Below, in pieces: positions 43,819-52,975 of a stretch of 64,000 nt of DNA. Below the pieces are notes generated by a model. The model was not told the origin of the DNA, made no database searches, and saw nothing but the letters and a program-made list of their open reading frames with translations. The stretch spans positions 11,547-75,546 of the forward strand of contig CAZDOY010000013.1 of NCBI GenBank assembly GCA_964507185.1. Reading direction: 5' to 3'. The DNA comes from CAVRTJ01 sp964507185. Its GTDB lineage: Bacteria; Acidobacteriota; UBA4820; DSQY01. Position numbers and translations under genes: made by a program. Positions within the stretch are counted from its first letter, which is position 1, and each line of letters starts with the position of its first letter.

Positions 43819-45684
43819 GTGGAATCGAACGCCGGCTCAAAAGACGGCGGGCAGGCCACGGGAAGCGGGCAGGACGGGCTGCAGATCCGGGAGCAGCCGT
43901 CCATCTCCCTTCCCAGGGGGCTGAAGAGACACGCCGGCAAGGACATGACGTCCAAGGCCGGGGAAAAACTCGGAACCTTTCTCGCCACGGCCCTGTGCGG
44001 AAACGATATAACCTCCTCCTGCCTGTACGTCGCGGCCATAAGCACGTATTACGCGGGCATTCTCGCGCCCGTGGTCCTGCTGATCGTCGCCTTCGTGCTC
44101 TATCTCTACCGGTGGGTGTACGCGGAGGTCGGGGACGCCCTTCCCCTCAACGGGGGCGCCTACAACTGCCTTCTCAACGTGACGACCAAATACCAGGCGT
44201 CCATGGCCGCCTGCATGACGATCCTGTCCTACATCGCCACGGCCGTCATCAGCGCCAAGACGGCGGTCATGTACGCCGACAGGCTCATCCCCGCCATCCC
44301 GGAAATCTGGGCCACCATCGCCATACTTTTCGTCTTCGCCATCCTGACCATCCTGGGCATCAGCGAATCGGCCAGGGTGGCGGCGGTGATCTTCGTCTTC
44401 CACCTGCTCGTGCTCGGGGTTTTTGCGCTGCTCGGCGCCTACAGGGTCTTCACGAGCCCGGCCCAGCTCGAGATCAACATGTCCATCCCCCCGCCGCACT
44501 CGCTCGGCATAGCCCTCTTTTTCGGCTTTTCCGCCGCCATGCTCGGGGTGTCCGGCTTCGAAAGCAGCGCCAACTTCATCGAGGAACAGAAAGACGGGGT
44601 CTTCCCCAAGACGCTGCGGAACATGTGGGGCATCGTCACCGTCTTCAATCCCCTCATCGCCCTGCTCGTGCTGGGGCTCATGCCCATGGGCGCCATTTCT
44701 GAGGCCAAGGATTTCCTGCTGGCCGACGCGGCGAACATCATGGCGGGTCACTGGTTCCAGCGGATCATCGCGCTGGATGCGGTCCTCGTGCTGTCCGGCG
44801 CCGTGCTCATGAGCTTCATCGGCGTGACGGGGCTCGTGCGGCGCATGGCGCTGGACCGTTGCCTGCCCCAGTTCCTTCTCAAGACCAACCGAAGGAACAC
44901 CCACCACCGGATCATCCTGACCTTCATGCTCCTGTGCGCGTCCATCATCGTCCTCACAAAGGGCGAACTCCTTTCCCTCGCCGGTGTGTACACGATCTCG
45001 TTCCTCGGCGTCATGAGCCTCTTCGCCCTGGGCAACATCCTGCTCAAAATCCGCCGGACCAAATTGCCCCGGCGCTTTCGCGCAGGCTGGCCGACGGTCT
45101 TCCTGGCGCTGTGCGCGACGCTGCTGGGCATCATCGGAAACGCCGTGATGAATCCCCAGAACATGGCGTTCTTCCTGACCTACTTCGTCCCCACCCTCCT
45201 GCTCGTAACGCTCATGCTCTTCCGGCACCACCTCCTCCGCTTCATCCTCCTGGTCGCCAACGACATGGTCGCCCGGGTCCGCGTCACCAACCACAAACTG
45301 AACGCGCTCGTCCAGAAGTATCTCGAGGTCCTCCACAGCCAGGGGGTCATCTTTTTCACCAAGGGGGATTCCGTGGCCAACCTGAACAAGGCGTTCCTTT
45401 ACGTCATGAACAACGAGATCACGCGGAGGGTCACTGTGTTCCACGTCTACGAGGATCCCGCCGACGTGCCCGCTCGTCTGGAAGAGGACTTGAAGACCCT
45501 CGACGAAATCTACCCCGAGCTGCACATCGAACTCGTAAAGCGCAAGGGCACCTTCGGCCCCGAATTGATCGAGGATATCTCCAGGGAGTACCAGATCCCA
45601 ACGAACTACATGTTCATCGGCGCCCCGGGGAGCCACTTCCCCCACCGCATATCCACCCTCGGCGGCGTGAGGGTCATCATCTGA
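43819..45684 (+). CDS. APC-superfamily transporter with C-terminal soluble domain
   Basis: 621 residues from a GTG. A soluble ~45-residue N-terminus precedes 12 or more TM helices ('FLATALCGNDITSSCLYVAA', 'SGFESSANFIEEQKDGVFPK'). From ~residue 480 to the end lies a ~140-residue cytosolic domain ('VANLNKAFLYVMNNEITRRV', then 'NYMFIGAPGSHFPHRISTLG') with a universal-stress-protein-like or nucleotide-binding feel. The 'GAPGSHFPH' segment could bind phosphate. Fusion of an APC transporter to such a domain suggests gating by a small ligand; this is inference. Substrate unknown. Confidence 0.88.
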   Translation: MESNAGSKDGGQATGSGQDGLQIREQPSISLPRGLKRHAGKDMTSKAGEKLGTFLATALCGNDITSSCLYVAAISTYYAGILAPVVLLIVAFVLYLYRWVYAEVGDALPLNGGAYNCLLNVTTKYQASMAACMTILSYIATAVISAKTAVMYADRLIPAIPEIWATIAILFVFAILTILGISESARVAAVIFVFHLLVLGVFALLGAYRVFTSPAQLEINMSIPPPHSLGIALFFGFSAAMLGVSGFESSANFIEEQKDGVFPKTLRNMWGIVTVFNPLIALLVLGLMPMGAISEAKDFLLADAANIMAGHWFQRIIALDAVLVLSGAVLMSFIGVTGLVRRMALDRCLPQFLLKTNRRNTHHRIILTFMLLCASIIVLTKGELLSLAGVYTISFLGVMSLFALGNILLKIRRTKLPRRFRAGWPTVFLALCATLLGIIGNAVMNPQNMAFFLTYFVPTLLLVTLMLFRHHLLRFILLVANDMVARVRVTNHKLNALVQKYLEVLHSQGVIFFTKGDSVANLNKAFLYVMNNEITRRVTVFHVYEDPADVPARLEEDLKTLDEIYPELHIELVKRKGTFGPELIEDISREYQIPTNYMFIGAPGSHFPHRISTLGGVRVII

Positions 45685-45699
45685 AGCACGAAGGATATC

Positions 45700-45742
45700 G
45701 GGGACTTGGGAATTGGGATTTTGGATCTGGGATTTAAAGGAC
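45700..45742. repeat. Short intergenic repeat, copy D (inverted)
   Basis: Contains TTGGGAATTGGGATTT, the reverse complement of the 16 nt core at 40595-40612, with weaker matches on both sides. Copies C and D flank the three transporter genes in opposite orientation. Confidence 0.6.
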
Positions 45743-45974
45743 GGCTTGGGACGGGCCTGCGAAGCCGCCGGTGAGAACCGCCGGGCTTTGAAATGCCCCT
45801 TAACTTCTTAACGCCTTCACCGCGCCGCGCTACGCGGTAAGCCGTCCGCCGTCTTCTTCGTGCCACCGACCATCGACAATTCGCTGGCGATCAAAACCTC
45901 GGAGGACTACCCGCGCCCTACTCACCTACTCACGGAATCCCTTACTCACCCCTTCCACAAGACCACTCGATCAC
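45743..45974. other. Intergenic region with degenerate short repeats
   Basis: No gene is supported. Near 45908-45980 there are irregular repeats of a 7-8 nt unit like CTACTCAC / TTACTCAC / ACTTAATCAC. Such patches occur in non-coding DNA of many bacteria; the function is unknown. Confidence 0.5.
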
Positions 45975-47309
45975 TTAATCACCTGCCCCCGCCATCGCCT
46001 TGCGGAAGGGGAAGAGCAGGTAGGTGAGCGACGCCGTCCGGCCGAACATGAAGGCCGCCGCGGCGGCCGTGACGCCGACCAGATCGAAGCCCTTGATCCC
46101 GAGCATGAGCCCGAACACGATGCCGCACACCTCGATGGCGGTGCCCCACGTGATGGGCCGGGTCACGCGCGAGGCCACCAGCATGGACCGCAGGAAGGAG
46201 AGCATGACCGACAGCGCGGGCATCAGCGCCAGTATCCGGATCGGCGTCACCGCCACCCTGGTCAGCTCCGGAGACAGGCCCGAAACCCCTTCGAACCAGA
46301 CGCCCGTGAGCGGGGTGAAGGCGATGCACGCCAGCCCGCTCGCGGCCAGCACCCCGAGCACCGTGGCGAACCGCCTCAACGACCGGTAGCCCTCCCGGTG
46401 CGGCCCCAGAAGCGCGATGCCCACTTCCTGGAAGGCCAGCCCCATGCTCCTGAACAGGAACACCAGGGTGTTCACCACCGGCAGGACGGCCAGCGACTCG
46501 ATGGCCATGCGGCTGTGGCCGAGGAAGAACGTGACCAGCGGATTGACGCCCAGCGTCAGCATGGACGTGAGGGCGAGCGGATAGTAGAAGCGCCAGATGA
46601 ACCTGTAGGTCAGCGGTTCTCTCGGCGCCGTCGGATCGACCGGTTCCGGCCGCTCGTTGCGGCGAAGCCGGCCGATGCTGCCCCACGCCATGAGCCGGCT
46701 GAAGGCGGCCTCCGTCGTGACCCCCGCGGAGAGCGCCGCAGCACCCACCAGGGCGCCCGGGAGCCTGTAGACGAGGAAGAGCACCAGGGCCGTCGAGGCC
46801 ATGAAGACGAGCCGCACCACGGTGCCGTAGGCCACCCTCCGCGTCAGCCCGTGCCTGATGAGGATCCCGTGGTTGAAGCGCCTGTACCCGATCGCCCCCG
46901 GCCAGGGCAGGAGCAGGATGCAGGCGATGTGCGTCAGGCGCGCGACGTTCGCGGGCAGGCCCATGAGGCGCTCGGTCATGAAGTAGAAAAACGGGGGCAG
47001 CAGGCACAGCCCGAAGAGAACGGTGATCAGGACGTTCAGGGAGTAGGTGAAGGCCCTCAGCCGGGTGAAGGACACGCGGTCCTCCACCAGGGCGGTGGAG
47101 GCGCTCATGATGAGGATGATGGGCGATTCCAGAAGCAGGGCGAAGGCGAAGGCGACGCCGTAGGCGGCCAGATTGTACTTCGCCTCCGGCAGACGGGCGA
47201 TCACGGCCGCGAGAAAGGGCCCCTCCACGGACATCATCAGCCACGTGGCGGCGAGCGGCATCCAGAATTTGAATATCCGGCCCTGCGTGAGTCGGCGACG
47301 CTCTTCCAT
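45975..47309 (-). CDS. MATE/ANKH-like multi-TM transporter
   Basis: 444 residues, about 12 TM helices. 'FWMPLAATWLMMSVEGPFLA' followed by 'IARLPEAKYNLAAYGVAFAF' and 'SPIILIMSASTALV' resemble bacterial homologues of the ANKH protein within the MOP (MATE) superfamily. ANKH in animals affects export of pyrophosphate/citrate or ATP; the bacterial substrate is unknown. The pseudo-symmetric second half begins near residue 235 ('FYYPLALTSMLTLGVNPLVT'). The ATG at 47309 gives 'MEERRRLTQGRIFKFWMPL'. It stands alone between non-related genes. Confidence 0.85.
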   Translation of the reverse strand: MEERRRLTQGRIFKFWMPLAATWLMMSVEGPFLAAVIARLPEAKYNLAAYGVAFAFALLLESPIILIMSASTALVEDRVSFTRLRAFTYSLNVLITVLFGLCLLPPFFYFMTERLMGLPANVARLTHIACILLLPWPGAIGYRRFNHGILIRHGLTRRVAYGTVVRLVFMASTALVLFLVYRLPGALVGAAALSAGVTTEAAFSRLMAWGSIGRLRRNERPEPVDPTAPREPLTYRFIWRFYYPLALTSMLTLGVNPLVTFFLGHSRMAIESLAVLPVVNTLVFLFRSMGLAFQEVGIALLGPHREGYRSLRRFATVLGVLAASGLACIAFTPLTGVWFEGVSGLSPELTRVAVTPIRILALMPALSVMLSFLRSMLVASRVTRPITWGTAIEVCGIVFGLMLGIKGFDLVGVTAAAAAFMFGRTASLTYLLFPFRKAMAGAGD

Positions 47310-47419
47310 GAACCGTTCCCAACCGGCGCCGTCACGACTTCAGGTCTGGCCTCCTCCGGCGCCCTGCGAAACGATAGCACATAAAGGCGAAGGGCACGGC
47401 GGCCTCTCCCCCCGTCCGA

Positions 47420-49045
47420 TCAGAAGATGAAATCCGTAGACAGGAAGCTCGAGCTGTGATCCCTCACGATGCCGTCTATCAACAGCTTGTTGGGATCGGT
47501 GGACTTGGCGGCCACGAGCGTGCGGATCGAAAAGACCCTGAGGGCGTCCGAGACCGAAAGTGTGCCTTCCCCCGAGTCCTTCCGGCTGCAGAAGGGAAAG
47601 GTGTCCGGCCCGCGCTGGCACTGGCTGTTTATGTTGACTCTGCACACCTGGTTCACGAGCGGATCGACGAGCTTCGCGATCACGCCGGGATTCGAGCCGA
47701 AAATGCTGACCTGCTGGCCGTAATTGGAATCGATGATATAGCGGATGGGCGTCTCGATGTCGTCGTAGGACGCCACGGGTATGACCGGCCCGAATTGCTC
47801 CTCGTTGTAGATTTTCATCTTGTCGTTGACCGGGTAAAGGATTGCCGGATAGAAGAAGGTGCCCGCCGTCGTGCCACCCTCCTCGTTGATGACATTGGCG
47901 CCCTTTTCCCTGGCGTCGTCGACGAGTTCGCTCATATGTTTCGTCTTTTCGATCTCGGGCAGCGGCGTGAGCTTTACGCCCTCTTCCCAGGGCATACCGA
48001 ATTTCAGGGCCGCAACCTTCTTTGAGAGCCGGTCGAGAAAGACCCCGACGATGCTGGAATGGACCCAGAGTATCTTGAGGGCCGTACACCGCTGCCCGTT
48101 GTAGGACAAGGCCCCCAGCGCGCACTCGGACACGGCCAGATCGAGGTCCGCGTCCGGCAGGACGATCCCGGCGTTCTTCGCCTCCAGCCCCAGGACGCAC
48201 CTCAGCCGGTGCGGCTTCGGGTGCTGTTTCTTGAGGATATCCGCGGCCCGGCTGCTCCCGATGAAGGCCAGCACGTCGATCCTGTCCGATCCCATCAAGG
48301 GGTGCGCCACGCTCTGCCCCCGCCCGAAGACCGTATTCACCACGCCCGCCGGGAAGGTATCCTTGAACGCCTCCAGCAGCGGGGAGTGAAGCAGGACGCC
48401 GAGTCTCGGAGGCTTGAAGATGACCGCGTTGCCCATGATCAGGGCGGGAATGAGCGTCGTGAAGGTCTCGTTGAGGGGGTAATTGTAGGGCCCCATGCAC
48501 AGGACGACACCCAACGGGCCACGCCGTATCTGGCCGATGATGCCCTGGTGCAGCACGAAGCGAGACGACGTGCGGTCGAGGTCCTTCATGGCGTCCACCG
48601 TATCCCTGATGTACTCGACCGTCCTGTCGAACTCCTTGGCGGCGTCCTCGTAGGACTTTCCGATCTCCCACATGAGCAGCTTCACGACTTCGGCCCGTTT
48701 GTCCTTCATTCTGAAGCAGAAGTCCTCGACGTACTTGATCCGCTGGCGGACGGACATGGTCGGCCACAATCCCCTTCCGTGGTCGTATGCCTTCACCGCG
48801 GCCTCCAGGGCCTCCATCGACTCCTTCTCGGTCATGAGGGGATAGCGGCCCAACAGCTTCGGCTCGGGGCCGTTCGCCGTCTTGACCGGGACCGCCGCCA
48901 GCACGTCGCGGAAAGGGCCATCCCACCGGCGCAGCTCGCCGTTCACGAGGTACTTGTCGCAGATAATCGGTTCGTCGATCCGGAATTCGAGGGGAACCTC
49001 GCTCTCCGCCGGAAACATGTTCTCTATTCTCTCGTGCAGGTTCAT
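47420..49045 (-). CDS. gapN: NADP-dependent non-phosphorylating glyceraldehyde-3-phosphate dehydrogenase
   Basis: 541 residues from the ATG at 49045, which has GGAGG 9 nt upstream; an ATG at 49054 is directly beside that site and less likely. Aldehyde dehydrogenase fold with catalytic Cys in 'YNGQRCTALK' and general-base Glu in 'LGLEAKNAG'. The C-terminal 'RVNINSQCQRGPDTFPFCSR' and 'KDSGEGTLSVSDALRVFSIR' are diagnostic for GapN rather than general ALDHs. It oxidises glyceraldehyde-3-phosphate directly to 3-phosphoglycerate and makes NADPH, bypassing one ATP step. Beside glycogen phosphorylase, it fits a carbon-store breakdown route. Confidence 0.92.
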   Translation of the reverse strand: MNLHERIENMFPAESEVPLEFRIDEPIICDKYLVNGELRRWDGPFRDVLAAVPVKTANGPEPKLLGRYPLMTEKESMEALEAAVKAYDHGRGLWPTMSVRQRIKYVEDFCFRMKDKRAEVVKLLMWEIGKSYEDAAKEFDRTVEYIRDTVDAMKDLDRTSSRFVLHQGIIGQIRRGPLGVVLCMGPYNYPLNETFTTLIPALIMGNAVIFKPPRLGVLLHSPLLEAFKDTFPAGVVNTVFGRGQSVAHPLMGSDRIDVLAFIGSSRAADILKKQHPKPHRLRCVLGLEAKNAGIVLPDADLDLAVSECALGALSYNGQRCTALKILWVHSSIVGVFLDRLSKKVAALKFGMPWEEGVKLTPLPEIEKTKHMSELVDDAREKGANVINEEGGTTAGTFFYPAILYPVNDKMKIYNEEQFGPVIPVASYDDIETPIRYIIDSNYGQQVSIFGSNPGVIAKLVDPLVNQVCRVNINSQCQRGPDTFPFCSRKDSGEGTLSVSDALRVFSIRTLVAAKSTDPNKLLIDGIVRDHSSSFLSTDFIF

Positions 49046-49481
49046 TCGGGTCATCCTCCAGTCGACAGGTCAACCGCGGGCCGCCGAAGCGCATTCTGAC
49101 CCTGCCGGGAGTCCTGCGGCGGGCGCGGCTTTTCTCAAATCCATGTCGTTTACCTATGATAACCTACTTACCGCTTCGTTGCCACGAAACAGAGAACGTT
49201 GAACGATGATTCCATCAGGCATCGTCTTTTCCCCGGGAGCGACCACAGAAGAGAGCCGGGTGTTCTCGATGGGGGTAGACGGACCGCCTCCATGTGTGGT
49301 GTTCTGCCTCCAGGCGAACGGGCTCGACCGCCCTTCTTCGAATGGAAGAGGCCCGTGCGACGTTACCTATGGATGCCGGTGGGCTGGAAAACTCGAGCGC
49401 CGAGGCATCCAGCCGGCGGCGAAAGATCGAAAACTCGCACCGGCCCCATCCCCGAGGGCCGGACATATTTGGAGGAAATAG
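49046..49481. other. Divergent intergenic region between gapN and glgP
   Basis: No gene is supported. It must hold promoters for both genes; TATCAT on the minus strand near 49158 is a possible -10 box for gapN. The glgP ribosome site TTGGAGG lies at 49470-49476. Confidence 0.5.
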
Positions 49482-51611
49482 ATGAACAATAACCACAGGT
49501 TCGATTACATCCCGGAAAGGATCCGCGGCCTCGGCAGACTGGCCTTCAACCTGTGGTGGTCGTGGCATCCCTCCGCCCGCGCGCTCTTCTGGGCGCTCGA
49601 CCTCCAGTCGTGGCACGAGAGCGGCCACAATCCGCTGAAGATGCTCACCATCCTGCCTCCTGACGTGTTGGCCACCGCGGCGTCCGACCCGGATTTTCTC
49701 GCCCGCTACGACGCCGTGATGGAGCGCTTCGAGCACGAGACCGAGTCTTCCGCCGGACCCTTCACGGCCGAGTTCGGGCACCTCGAGGCGCCCATCGCCT
49801 ACTTTTCGGCCGAGTACGGCCTCCACGTCACGCTGCCCCTCTACGCGGGCGGTCTGGGCATCCTCGCCGGGGACTACCTCAAGGAGTGCAGCGACCTGGC
49901 CATCCCCGTCGTCGCGGTCGGCCTCAGCTACTCGCGCGGTTACGTGACGCAGAGAATCAGGGAAGACGGTTCGCCCGAGGACGTGCGCGAGACGCTGGAC
50001 AGGACGCACAACCCCATCACCCAGCTCACGGACGACAACGGCGCGCCCCTGCTGATCCAGGTCCCCATCTTCGACCCGCCGGTCTACGTTGCCGTCTGGA
50101 AGGTGTCGGTCGGCCGCATCCCCCTCTACCTCCTGGATACGGATATCGAGATCAATGCGCCGTGGGACCGGGCCATCTCCCACCACCTCTATGCCGCCAC
50201 CCCCGAGCAGCGCCTCAGGCAGGAGATCGTACTCGGGATGGGGGGGGTCCGCGTCCTGGAAGTCCTGGGCATCCGTCCCTCGGCCCTCCACATCAACGAA
50301 GGGCACCCGGCGCTCGCCGTGCTTCAGCGGATGCGTCCGATGATCGAGGAGGGGATCTCCTTCGAGGAGGCCCTGGGCCGCGTGCGGGAGACGAGCATCT
50401 TCACGACGCACACCCCCATCTCCGCCGGCACCGACATCTTTCCGGCGAAACTGATCGAGAAGTACTTTGCAACCTGCTGTCGCGAACTGGGCATAGGACA
50501 CGACGTCCTCGTGCAGATGGGCATCAACCCGAAGGACTCCGGGGCCGGCTTCAACATGACGGTCTTCGCGCTCCGGGCATCCCGCTACTGCAACGCCGTG
50601 AGCAAGCGCCACGGAGAAGTCGCGCGGGACATGTGGGCCCATATCTGGCCCGGGGCCGCGCCGGAGAACGTGCCCATCGAGGCCATCACGAATGGCGTCC
50701 ACCTCCCCACCTGGATCGACCCGCTCAAGCTCCAGCCCCTCCTCGACCAGTACCTGGGACCCGACTGGATCGAGCACCAGGACGACCCGGAGGTCTGGAA
50801 GCGCGTCGACGATATTCCGGACGAGGAGATCTGGCGCATCCACACCGACCTGAAGGTCCGCATGATCGACTACCTCAACAAACGCATCAGGGAGCGCTGG
50901 CAGGAGCGCATGATGTCGGCGGAGAGCGCCATCGCATCGGGCGCGCTCCTTGAGACGAAGGTGCTGACCCTCGGCTTCGCGCGCCGCTTCACCAGCTACA
51001 AACGCCCGGACCTGCTGCTCCACGACGTAGAGCGCCTCAGGCGCCTGCTTCTCAATTCCTGGCATCCCGTGCAGATCATCTTCGCCGGCAAGGCCCATCC
51101 CGCAGACATCGAGGGCAAGCGCCTGATCCAGAAGATCTACAGGCTCGCCCAGGACTACAGGACGGCCGGCCGGATCGCCTTCGTGGAAGACTTCGAGCAG
51201 TCCCTGAGCAGCTACCTCGTCAGGGGCGTGGACATCTGGCTGAACAACCCCCTGCCGCCGATGGAAGCCAGCGGCACGAGCGGCATGAAGGCCAGCGTGA
51301 ACGGCACGCTCAACCTGTCGATCATGGACGGATGGTGGGTCGAGGGCTACAACGAGGGGAACGGCTGGGCCTTCGGCGGCGAGAACGTTCAGGGCGACCG
51401 CACCCCCGCCGACGCCGAATCGCTCTACCGGATCCTGGAGGACAGGGTCGTGCCCCTCTACTACAAGCTGTCGAACGGCGGGATTCCCACCGGTTTCGTC
51501 CGCATGATGAAGGAATCGATCAAGAGCGTCGCGCCCTACTTCAGCACGCGCCGCATGGTCAAGGAGTACGTCCACCGGTTCTACCTGAACGCCGTGGGCA
51601 AGTCCAGATAG
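49482..51611 (+). CDS. glgP: Alpha-glucan (glycogen) phosphorylase
   Basis: 709 residues, the shorter GT35 form that lacks the large N-terminal regulatory extension of the 800-850 residue enzymes. It removes glucose-1-phosphate from glycogen or maltodextrin. The pyridoxal-phosphate region 'MEASGTSGMKASVNGTLNLS' holds the lysine. 'YFSAEYGLHVTLPLYAGGLG' and 'HTPISAGTDIFP' are typical of this subclass, as is 'RFTSYKRPDLLL'. A terminator follows, so it is probably a single-gene unit, divergent from gapN. Confidence 0.95.
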   Translation: MNNNHRFDYIPERIRGLGRLAFNLWWSWHPSARALFWALDLQSWHESGHNPLKMLTILPPDVLATAASDPDFLARYDAVMERFEHETESSAGPFTAEFGHLEAPIAYFSAEYGLHVTLPLYAGGLGILAGDYLKECSDLAIPVVAVGLSYSRGYVTQRIREDGSPEDVRETLDRTHNPITQLTDDNGAPLLIQVPIFDPPVYVAVWKVSVGRIPLYLLDTDIEINAPWDRAISHHLYAATPEQRLRQEIVLGMGGVRVLEVLGIRPSALHINEGHPALAVLQRMRPMIEEGISFEEALGRVRETSIFTTHTPISAGTDIFPAKLIEKYFATCCRELGIGHDVLVQMGINPKDSGAGFNMTVFALRASRYCNAVSKRHGEVARDMWAHIWPGAAPENVPIEAITNGVHLPTWIDPLKLQPLLDQYLGPDWIEHQDDPEVWKRVDDIPDEEIWRIHTDLKVRMIDYLNKRIRERWQERMMSAESAIASGALLETKVLTLGFARRFTSYKRPDLLLHDVERLRRLLLNSWHPVQIIFAGKAHPADIEGKRLIQKIYRLAQDYRTAGRIAFVEDFEQSLSSYLVRGVDIWLNNPLPPMEASGTSGMKASVNGTLNLSIMDGWWVEGYNEGNGWAFGGENVQGDRTPADAESLYRILEDRVVPLYYKLSNGGIPTGFVRMMKESIKSVAPYFSTRRMVKEYVHRFYLNAVGKSR

Positions 51612-51624
51612 GCGCACAAAAGAA

Positions 51625-51651
51625 GCAGGGGATTGCGCCGCAATCCCCTGC
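51625..51651 (-). terminator. Perfect 12 bp hairpin with T run on the minus strand
   Basis: GCAGGGGATTGC, loop GCC, GCAATCCCCTGC. On the minus strand it is followed by TTCTTTTG, so it may terminate the leftward DUF1059 gene; no T run follows on the plus strand. Confidence 0.5.
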
Positions 51652-51665
51652 TCCAGAGAAAGGCT

Positions 51666-51693
51666 CCGGGTGCGATCACCCGGCGCTTTTTTT
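51666..51693 (+). terminator. Rho-independent terminator of glgP
   Basis: CCGGGTG, loop CGAT, CACCCGG, then CGC and seven T residues. Lies 54 nt after the glgP stop and touches the 3' end of the convergent DUF1059 gene. Confidence 0.8.
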
Positions 51694-51872
51694 CAGTCTT
51701 CGTCGCGCATGATCGACCGCACCTTGTCAGCGACCTCCGGCGTGACCTCTTCCGGGCCGCGAAACTCCTTCGCGTGCGCCGCGGCCTCTTTCAGGGCCTC
51801 GTCTTCCGTCTCGCCCTTGATCACGGCGTCGCACTCGAAACCGGCGTCCTTGCAGCGAATCACCTTAGCCAT
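51693..51872 (-). CDS. Small DUF1059 family protein
   Basis: 59 residues: 'MAKVIRCKDAGFECDAVIKG', then 'ETEDEALKEAAAHAKEFRGP', ending 'ADKVRSIMRDED'. The Cys7/Cys14 pair with 'C.DAGF.CDAVIKGETEDE' is the family hallmark. Members are small, soluble and of unknown role. AGGGAAG lies upstream of the ATG at 51872. It is 24 nt downstream of the truncated metallo-hydrolase gene in the same direction and may share its transcript. Confidence 0.85.
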   Translation of the reverse strand: MAKVIRCKDAGFECDAVIKGETEDEALKEAAAHAKEFRGPEEVTPEVADKVRSIMRDED

Positions 51873-51896
51873 TGTGCACTTCCCTTAAAGAGAATC

Positions 51897-52550
51897 CTAA
51901 AAGCCCGCCTTCCCTCTTTCACGGACCTCGTCGGCCGGCCCGATACCACAGGCCAACCTGTCGGCTGGCTCCATCAGGAGCTTCGCGCCGTCGTCCCTCC
52001 AGGCGTTGCCGTGCATGCACGCCAGCGTAGACGGCTTCGCGGCCGCCAGCTTCTCCAGCATCGCGCGCGCGTTCTTCGTGTGCGACAAATAGTCCATCCG
52101 GACGCGGAACGCCTCGCTCGGGCCAAGGATGTCCGACTCGGTCATCGGAGGAGTATCCGAGCCGCCCTGCGTGAACAGGTCCCCGCACAGGAGCGTGGAG
52201 GCCTTCTCGTCCATCATGAAGCCGCATTCCCACGCGTGGGGCAGGTGCGGCGTGTCGAACCAGCGCACGCTGCGCCCGCCGAGCGAGAGCGTTTCGCCCT
52301 CGGCCAGGGCGCGGGGCGCCCGGTCGGCCATGTCGCCGATGGAGATCATCGCCGCCACGTTCCCGCACACCGGCACGGCCTTCGGAGCGACGCCGAGCCA
52401 TTCGTTGAGCGCCCCGCACTCGTCTGCTTGGACGTGTGAGAAGGCAAGGTAGCGCAGCTTCTCCACCGGCATGACACTGGCCACCCCCTCCCGGACGAGC
52501 GGAAACATCTTCCGCAAGCCCGCGTGGAACAACAGCGGTTCATCGTACAC
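51897..52550 (-). pseudogene. MBL-fold metallo-hydrolase gene missing its 5' end
   Basis: 217 residues from a GTG at 52550. It begins at 'YDEPLLFHAGLRKMFPLVRE', a segment that in relatives follows ~35-40 N-terminal residues forming the first beta strands. Beyond it, the fold is intact: 'FSHVQADECGALNEWL' (metal site variant of HxHxDH), 'WFDTPHLPHAWECGFMMDEK', 'LLCGDLFTQGG', 'LACMHGNAW'. The frame is blocked by a stop ~70 nt upstream, and no ATG or good ribosome site exists. The missing part coincides with the change to less GC-rich sequence at ~52600, so the gene was probably cut by the island. It could still be made as a short protein. Confidence 0.65.
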
Positions 52551-52975
52551 CCCTCGTGGAATGCCGACTGTCCTCCCACGCTCCAGTTGACGGCCGTTGC
52601 CATTGCTGGTTGGGTGCGTTTTCGCTTTTCATTGCCCGCCGTGAGGAAATAGAATCACAGTAAGGTGAAACTCCCCGGGTAACAGTTGAATTGGGATAAC
52701 CCTTGTTGTGTAACCAACTGCTTCTACCTTCAGCTAAGCAAGAGAGAAATCGTCCGTAGCATGCTCTATGGTGAAGGAAAAGTCCCCCTTCGTATTAGAT
52801 TGCCTTACTTCTCTCTTATGATTATCAGAGCGTTCCATAGTCAGTAGCGCTGATTTGATAGCAACCCCAGTTGAGCTCACCGGTTTTCACGAAGCGGAGC
52901 GGGTTGCCACTCCAGTGCAGTCAGTTGCTGGGCAGTGTTTCTTCAGGCTTTCCGCATGCAAAGATAACCCCACGA
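52551..52975. other. Non-coding left flank of the island
   Basis: No gene is supported. Composition shifts from GC-rich to mixed around 52620. A plus-strand frame reading 'SMLYGEGKVPLRIRLPYFSL' (52759-52818) is short and unassigned. An imperfect inverted repeat (AGCAACCC ... GGGTTGCC, 52859-52911) could be a remnant recombination site but does not fit the attC consensus. Confidence 0.5.

Noticed and set aside
43837..45645. 602-codon open frame antisense to the second permease
   Set aside because: Charged, His-rich composition mirrors reverse-complemented membrane protein codons; the plus strand clearly encodes the transporter.
49215..51617. 800-codon open frame antisense to glycogen phosphorylase
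   Set aside because: Antisense frame kept open by high GC and codon bias; no family resemblance, rich in Arg/Gly/His/Val typical of shadow frames.
52610..52616. GTTGGGT core-like sequence at the left edge of the island
   Set aside because: No matching partner core or inner boxes within 150 nt on either strand.
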